Shown here in pieces: positions 58,734 to 64,000 of a DNA stretch of 64,000 nt. The position numbers and the translations under genes are program-made. The notes beneath the pieces were generated by a model. It made no database searches. It was not told the DNA's origin and saw nothing but the letters and a program-made list of their open reading frames with translations. How positions within the stretch are numbered: position 1 is the stretch's first letter; each line of letters begins with the position of its first letter. The DNA comes from Aspergillus flavus (lineage: Eukaryota; Ascomycota; Eurotiomycetes; Eurotiales; Aspergillaceae): contig NC_092405.1 of the NCBI RefSeq assembly GCF_009017415.1, positions 806,001-870,000 on the forward strand, written 5' to 3'.

Positions 58734-58807
58734 CTGGGGCCGGAATCCGGATACCCGGTTTAGGGGTCTATCACTCTACCCCGTGGGGAAGGGAGGTCAA
58801 TGCGGGG
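58734..58807. promoter_or_regulatory. Cluster of CreA-like carbon catabolite repressor sites
   Basis: Three matches to SYGGRG on the plus strand: CTGGGG at 58734-58739, GTGGGG at 58783-58788 and GCGGGG at 58802-58807. Close spacing of such sites is typical of CreA-repressed promoters. Single sites are common by chance; three within 74 bases between two divergent genes are more convincing. Confidence 0.4.
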
Positions 58808-58825
58808 AAGCTCGCTTGTAAAAGG

Positions 58826-58833
58826 TATAAATA
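58826..58833 (+). promoter_or_regulatory. Probable TATA box of the MFS transporter gene
   Basis: TATAAATA, 110 bases before the ATG at 58936. Confidence 0.5.
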
Positions 58834-58935
58834 TGATATTCTTTAGTTGGACATGGGGCTATGGGGCTTGATTGAGTCGTTGTGGTGTTGTTATTCCCAT
58901 CGAGTTAAGACCTAGTCACTCAGACTTGATCAACA

Positions 58936-60702
58936 ATGAGCGAAAACGAAGTCAAGGAGTCTGATGCTATCCATCTTGAGCAAGCCCAATCTCAAGATGC
59001 CAAAGACATGCAGCATGTTCATGTTCTGTCTGCAGACCAGGCGTCTATTCGCCGAAAGGTATGTTTGAGATTGACGCAAGGGGTTCAGTGCTGACTCGCG
59101 CAGTTTGATCGTCGCGTTCTGCCAATAGTCTGCATACTATACATATTGTCCTATCTGGACCGAGGTACTGTGTGTCCTTGCCTCGCATTCCTAGTATAAC
59201 CCCTCAGACTGAATCACGCAGGAAACATTGGAAACGCCAAGACAGCAGGTATAGACACGGCACTTGGGCTCAACGACAAGCAATGGTCGTGGGTTCTGTA
59301 CTCGTTCTATATATGCTACATTCTATTTGAATGGACTACGGTCTTGTGGAAGATCTTTCCGGCTCACATCTATATTGCGATTCTTTGTATCTGGTGAGTT
59401 TGCAAGTCTTGAGAACAGTGGCCTGATCGACGCTGAACCGATACAGCTGGGGAGCAGCCGCCATGTGCAGTGGTGCAGTCACTAACTTGCCCGAGCTGAT
59501 TGTTTGCCGATGTCTGCTGGGTATATTCGAGGCGGCGTTTGGGGCGGGTGCGCCCTACTTCCTATCGTTATTCTACCAGAGAGGGGAACTTGGATTCCGT
59601 GTCTCCATGTTGCTGGGGATGTCACCTGTGGCGAACTGCTTTGCAAGTGCACTTGCCTTTGGTATTACTCATATCCGCAATTCAATTGCGCCGTGGAGGC
59701 TCCTATTTATTATTGGTATGATCCTATATCGGAGGCCCTGAATACACCGTTTTTTGAATTGGATACGAGGCTAACACAGAGTATAGAAGGAGCACCAACA
59801 GTCCTCTTTTCTGTCATTGTCTTCTTCTTTCTTGCCGACTCCCCAGGAACCGCCAAATTCCTTACCGAAAGCGAACAAACCCAAGCCGTCGAGCGTCTCC
59901 AAACAGTCGACCAGACTGCAAAAAACAAGATGGAATGGAAACAAGTCCTCCAAGGCCTATCAGACTATAAGAACTACATCCACATGACAATCCACTTCTG
60001 CTGCAACTACTCTTTCGCAGGACTCTCCAACTTCCTCCCCACCATTATTCAAGAAATGGGCTATACGTCTGTCAACGCACAGGGACTCTCGGCGCCTCCA
60101 TACTTCGCGTCATTCCTCCTCTGCATCGTAGCTGCTCTTATATCCGATCGATGGGGACATAGAGGATTAGTGATCACCGTATCTGCGGTAGTCGGAATGG
60201 TAGGGTACCTCATTCTCGCCGCGGTGGAGGACGAGCACAAAACCGGGGTGAGATATTTTGGAGTGTGGCTGGCGACCTGCGGAGTGTTTCCTGCGTTGTC
60301 GATTAATATCACCTGGCTGTTGAATAATCAGGGAGGGGATTCCAAGAAGGGCGCTGGGATGGCTATATTGGCGGTTTTCGGTCAGTGCTCAAGTTTTGTG
60401 AGTAGTTCGGCTTTTCCGGATTCTGAAGGGTGAGTTTCTCTGGGTTCTTTTATTTCAACGTTGTTTTGCTTGAGGCGATGGAGAAAGGCTAATAGGATAT
60501 TCTTAGGCCTTTTTATGTCAGAGGGTGCGCCATTGGGTGCGCATTGACTGGTTTGATCGCCGTGCTGACATTAGGGCTGTATCTGAAATTGAGGCATGAG
60601 AATAGGCGACGTGATCGAATGTATGGGACGGTGGATCCAGATGTCCGGGTAGATGTTACAAGGGAGGGAGACAATCACCCCCAGTTTCGGTACTTGACTT
60701 AG
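58936..60702 (+). CDS. MFS transporter, anion:cation symporter (ACS, TNA1/allantoate permease-like)
   Basis: Six exons, 58936-59058, 59104-59164, 59222-59393, 59447-59715, 59787-60429 and 60507-60702, give 487 residues with about 12 membrane segments. Family marks: RRKFDRRVLPIVCILYILSYLDRGN in pieces (FDRRVLPIVCILY and LSYLDRGNIGNA) at TM1, CRCLLGIFEAAFGAGAPYFL at TM4, and FCCNYSFAGLSNFLPTII in TM7. ACS relatives import carboxylates and related anions such as nicotinate, allantoate, pantothenate or organic acids. It shares a 381-base divergent promoter with the lyase gene, so it is the likely uptake system for the lyase pathway. The short early exons are typical for this family. Confidence 0.9.
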
Positions 60703-60948
60703 AATATGTAGTCTGACAGTTATACCATACACATATCGATGCGGAATGAAAGGCATGCAAGAAATATAATATATTTGAACTGCCGATTCCCCACCCGTAA
60801 CCGTAAGTAGTTTAGTTACGCTGCAGCTGAATTAGGGTTGATTGAAAATAATCAAAAGGCTATTTAAAAATTTCTCCGCACGTTACTTTCCCCACATAAA
60901 TTAACCTCTTTTTCCGACGCAGGCTTACTTCAAGTTCCAACTGCATGC

Positions 60949-63349
60949 ATGCATGCAGCCATGCATCGTCCGCCACGCAGTCGCGCTGTCACCAACTATA
61001 CTTACCGCCGTACATATAAGGCATGCATTCCTTGCCGGGAAAGGAAGGCGAAATGTGAGCTTTTGGAAGAAAGTCGACCACCGTGTTCTCGGTGTCGGAA
61101 GATGAACTTGGAATGTCGGTTTACGGAGAAAAGGCCGTGGGCGAGAGAGAACCCGGGTATGATGTTCTACTCTTCGTCTTTTACTCGGATCATACATCAA
61201 TTCTAAACTGTCAAGAGCCTGATATGCCAAGAGCCACCTGTTCGAGGATTGCTCGCTATGGTACACAAGACGTTCGACGGAACGCACCGCAAGAAGGTGA
61301 GTTTTGTCTTGCGGGCTTTCATACGTGCTTAACCTGATTGTTTTACTTTTGTCCTAGGAAATGGAGATACATACTCTCATACCAATAGGAATGTTGTGAC
61401 AGCCTTGGAGCATATGCTGCCCTCAAGAGATGATTCATTTGATCTCTTTTTACAGGGAGAGATACCAAACCCATTTCCATTTACGCCACTAACACCTACG
61501 GATAACAGTACTAACAGTGAAGGGCGAAGCTCCATAGACGCAGATATACTTCGAATATGGAGCGCCTGGCGGTTCGTTAGGATGGGGTGGATCAAAGCTC
61601 GTGAAGCAGTCACCCTTGTCGAGCTGTAGGTTTTCCGAATCAATATGCTCCCTACTGTTAAATATATGGGGAGGGCTTTAACAGATACAGATTCTTCCAA
61701 AATATGTTCCCCCTGTCTCCCGTCCTAACCGACTTCTACAATACACCCGAGAATCACTACTGGCTTGTAACTCAGGAGCCTATGCTTTGCTGCACAATAT
61801 TGATGATATCGTCAAGATACCATGTCCTTCCTGGACTTGGTGGTACCTCCCGAGCATATTCCATCCATAATCGACTATGGCAGCACTGCCAACATCTCAT
61901 CCTCCGGATCATGCTAGGCCAGGAAAAGCTCTCAAAGGCAAAGACAAGACATGTGGGTTCTATCGAGGCACTTCTTCTGATGTGCGAATGGTATCCACGG
62001 GCGCTGAACTTTCCTTTGGAAAACGATGGATGGGACTCAGATCTGATTCTTACAGAGCCAGACCTCCGAGATCCTCCGGCACCAGCGAGCGAAATACCTA
62101 TGTCCGATCGCTGGAAAGAAGATGTCGTTGAACCTACTAGACGGTCTGATCGGATGTCATGGATGCTAGTCAGCACTGCGCTGGCACTGGCGCATGAGCT
62201 AGGCATCTTTAAGAATGATAATGGGAAGAGGAAGGATGAGTACGATGTACCTGGTATGCGGTCGGACGCAGAGGTCTATCTGCAACAGTTGGAGTGGAGA
62301 CGTCGCCGTCTTCCTTCTTTGTTGTATGTGTTTGCCAACATGCTCGCTTCCCGGTTGGGATGCACATCACTTATTCCCGAGATACCGATAGTCAATGCTG
62401 CCGAGGGTGTCACAGGTTGTCCCTGTGTAGACAATGAATGGATGTATTTCATGGCTTCATGGATCGACTTAACCCGGTTGGCTAAAGAGATCACCGACAC
62501 GCATTTCCCAGCAATAGCCAGAAGCGGTGATCAGAGGAGGAACTTAGGATCTTCAGAAGACTGGGACAGCATGTTATACCGCTGGCAAGCCAGCCGGCCA
62601 ACATTAAGTGAACTGCACCGACTGCTGTTCTGTTACTTCACCTGCTAATAAGACTCACAGATTCCCATCTGGAATCCATCCTTCACATCGAATACCAATA
62701 TCTCCAAGTCTTCACAAACTCCATTAAAGTCCAATCCCTGGTTGAAAGCATCCTCAACTCACCTACCCAGTCTGCCAGCACTGACCGCACCTGCATCGAT
62801 GAAGTAATCAACAGGTCATCTGAGATCCTACAATGGTTACTCATCCAGCCCAGCATTCAATACCTTCCCATCCGCGTCTTCCTACGAATAATCAGTTCCT
62901 CAATTTTCCTCATGAAAGCCTTGGCACTAGGCGTCCGAACCACACAGCTTCACACCTCATTAAACCTCCTTGAACAGACGATCAGTACCCTACAATCGAG
63001 CTCATTAGACGACATGCAGCTCGTATCGCAATATGCATCCCTATTGCAGATCCACGTTTCTCGTCTGCGACAGACCTTCATGACTTCGGCACAGGAGAGG
63101 GAGAAGGACGTTCAATCGGAAGGTCAAGAAAATACCAATACGATATCACTAGCCGGGCAGACAGAGCTAGTGCAAGGATCTCATGACCCTATGCTCGGGC
63201 AGTTAGATGAAGGTGGGGATGATTGGCTGTGGTTGCCTATTGATCCACTCATGGCGCCCTTTGGCACTTGGGATGATAGTGGTCAGTTGGATTATGGATT
63301 GAATGCGGCGCATTTGGACTTGGACTTTATTTGGAATTTGCCGCCGTGA
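60949..63349 (+). CDS. Zn2Cys6 transcription factor with fungal-specific TF domain
   Basis: Five exons, 60949-61156, 61216-61296, 61358-61625, 61685-62607 and 62661-63349, give 722 residues. The zinc cluster is ACIPCRERKAKC then PPCSRCRKMNLEC. The fungal TF domain follows, with TDFYNTPENHYWLVTQEP, CTILMISSRYHVLPG, and HGLG-type HVGSIEALLLMCEWYP, then MSWMLVSTALALAHELGIF. The protein ends in an acidic, Trp-rich region (DDWLWLPIDPLMAPFG), which could be an activation domain. Near the start codon are overlapping out-of-frame ATGs (60945, 60953), which may reduce initiation. The gene follows the MFS transporter by 246 bases; it is a good candidate regulator of the transporter and lyase genes. The last intron needs the GTGAAC donor at 62608. 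Confidence 0.88.
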
Positions 63350-63960
63350 AGGGTGCTTTCAGGTTTGTGGTTGGAGCCTCTGCTCGAAATGGCCCTTGTA
63401 TAGGTCAACCAGGTTAAGGCTCGATAGGTGGGTTAACGGAAGAATATATTTGTTTGCCCTACACCAACACATATCATAATTCAGTTTAGAGAAGGCTACC
63501 GCCTACAATGTTACCAGCTCAAGGCTCAGTTTAGATCCAGGAAATAATTATTGTCCTCAACCATCGGTGTACACTAAGCCCTAACCCCTTGCGTGGCCAG
63601 GCCTATTGTGGCCATACCAGGTGATATAGGATATCAATGAATAGCTCCGTATTATAACATCCCAACATGTCATTTGCCGAGCTAAAAGAGCATGGATAGA
63701 ATGGCACGATCCTAGCCTGCCAAGCTTTCAACCAACGAGGCTGGCCTTGGCTTCAAGGGTCGGGGGGAAACAAAGAGGACATAGCAAGGATTGAGATCCT
63801 GAACTGCAGGGAGACCAAGACCAACATCGCTGGCCCTAAGCTCTCAGCCCCAACGTTCCAGGCCGAAATAAAATATATATTAACCCGTTTGCCGATGCAC
63901 TGGACAGAAACTGACTGACATTATCCTTTAGTCAATTTTACGCTTTGGAGTTCCGCGACC
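63350..63960. other. Intergenic region upstream of the gene at the window edge
   Basis: 611 bases, no supported feature apart from the presumed promoter of the next gene. Confidence 0.4.
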
Positions 63961-64000
63961 ATGGCCAACATCCCATTCCCAACCGTGCCCTATCCGCTAA
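63961..64000 (+). CDS. Start of a gene cut by the window edge
   Basis: An ATG in the context GACCATGGCC opens a frame reading MANIPFPTVPYPL, which runs off the end of the window. The Kozak-like context and preceding pyrimidine-rich leader support a real start. The product cannot be named from 13 residues. Confidence 0.45.
   Translation, partial: MANIPFPTVPYPL

Noticed and set aside
1..64000. tRNA genes, rRNA genes, CRISPR arrays, intact transposons, NRPS, PKS or terpene synthase genes
   Set aside because: I looked for T-loop-like motifs, repeat-spacer patterns, transposase or reverse transcriptase motifs and megasynthase motifs and saw none. A computed scan could still reveal degenerate copies.

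Overview
The window is filamentous-fungal nuclear DNA, most likely from an Eurotiales ascomycete (Aspergillus/Penicillium type). The basis is genes split by short introns (about 40-120 bases, GT...AG, CTAAC-like branch points), three Zn2Cys6 regulators with a DNA-binding domain plus an AflR-type fragment without one, PDR and MRP transporters, a CYP53 benzoate hydroxylase and an AflR-type regulator. The genus is an inference. I rebuilt exons by hand from splice signals and reading frame; nearly every model closes without frame conflicts.

Layout. Left part (0.5-15.2 kb): housekeeping genes - ribulose-phosphate 3-epimerase, a long SAM methyltransferase, LSM2, the cross-link repair nuclease PSO2/SNM1, a CYP53 P450, and a DUF2461 protein. 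A decayed partial copy of the methyltransferase gene lies at 13.3-13.5 kb. Middle (15.8-28.7 kb): an MRP-type ABC transporter in 14 exons, an OPT oligopeptide transporter and a Zn2Cys6 regulator, all on the minus strand, then 4.2 kb with no recognisable gene.

The accessory block at 32.9-46.4 kb is the most interesting part: a GFA-family protein, a citrate-synthase-like enzyme without a mitochondrial presequence, a DHA1/QDR-type MFS exporter, a secreted PEBP-like protein, an AflR-type regulator, an AflR-like fragment without a DNA-binding domain, a second PEBP-like protein, and an aconitase/isopropylmalate-dehydratase-like enzyme. Citrate-synthase-like enzymes together with PEBP-like proteins recall alkylcitrate and maleidride pathways, but no PKS, FAS, ketosteroid-isomerase-like protein or PrpD gene is in the window. 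The aconitase-like gene carries one in-frame TAA at a position that should be glutamine, in an otherwise intact seven-exon reading frame, so the pathway may be broken in this strain.

Right part (48-64 kb): a PDR-type ABC transporter, a C2H2 zinc-finger protein, and a compact three-gene set made of an isocitrate-lyase/PEP-mutase-superfamily lyase diverging from an ACS-family MFS transporter, followed by a Zn2Cys6 regulator. Their shared 381-base promoter holds two TATA boxes, CreA-like sites and a GCGGATA-N8-TATCCGC palindrome. The window ends 40 bases into another gene.
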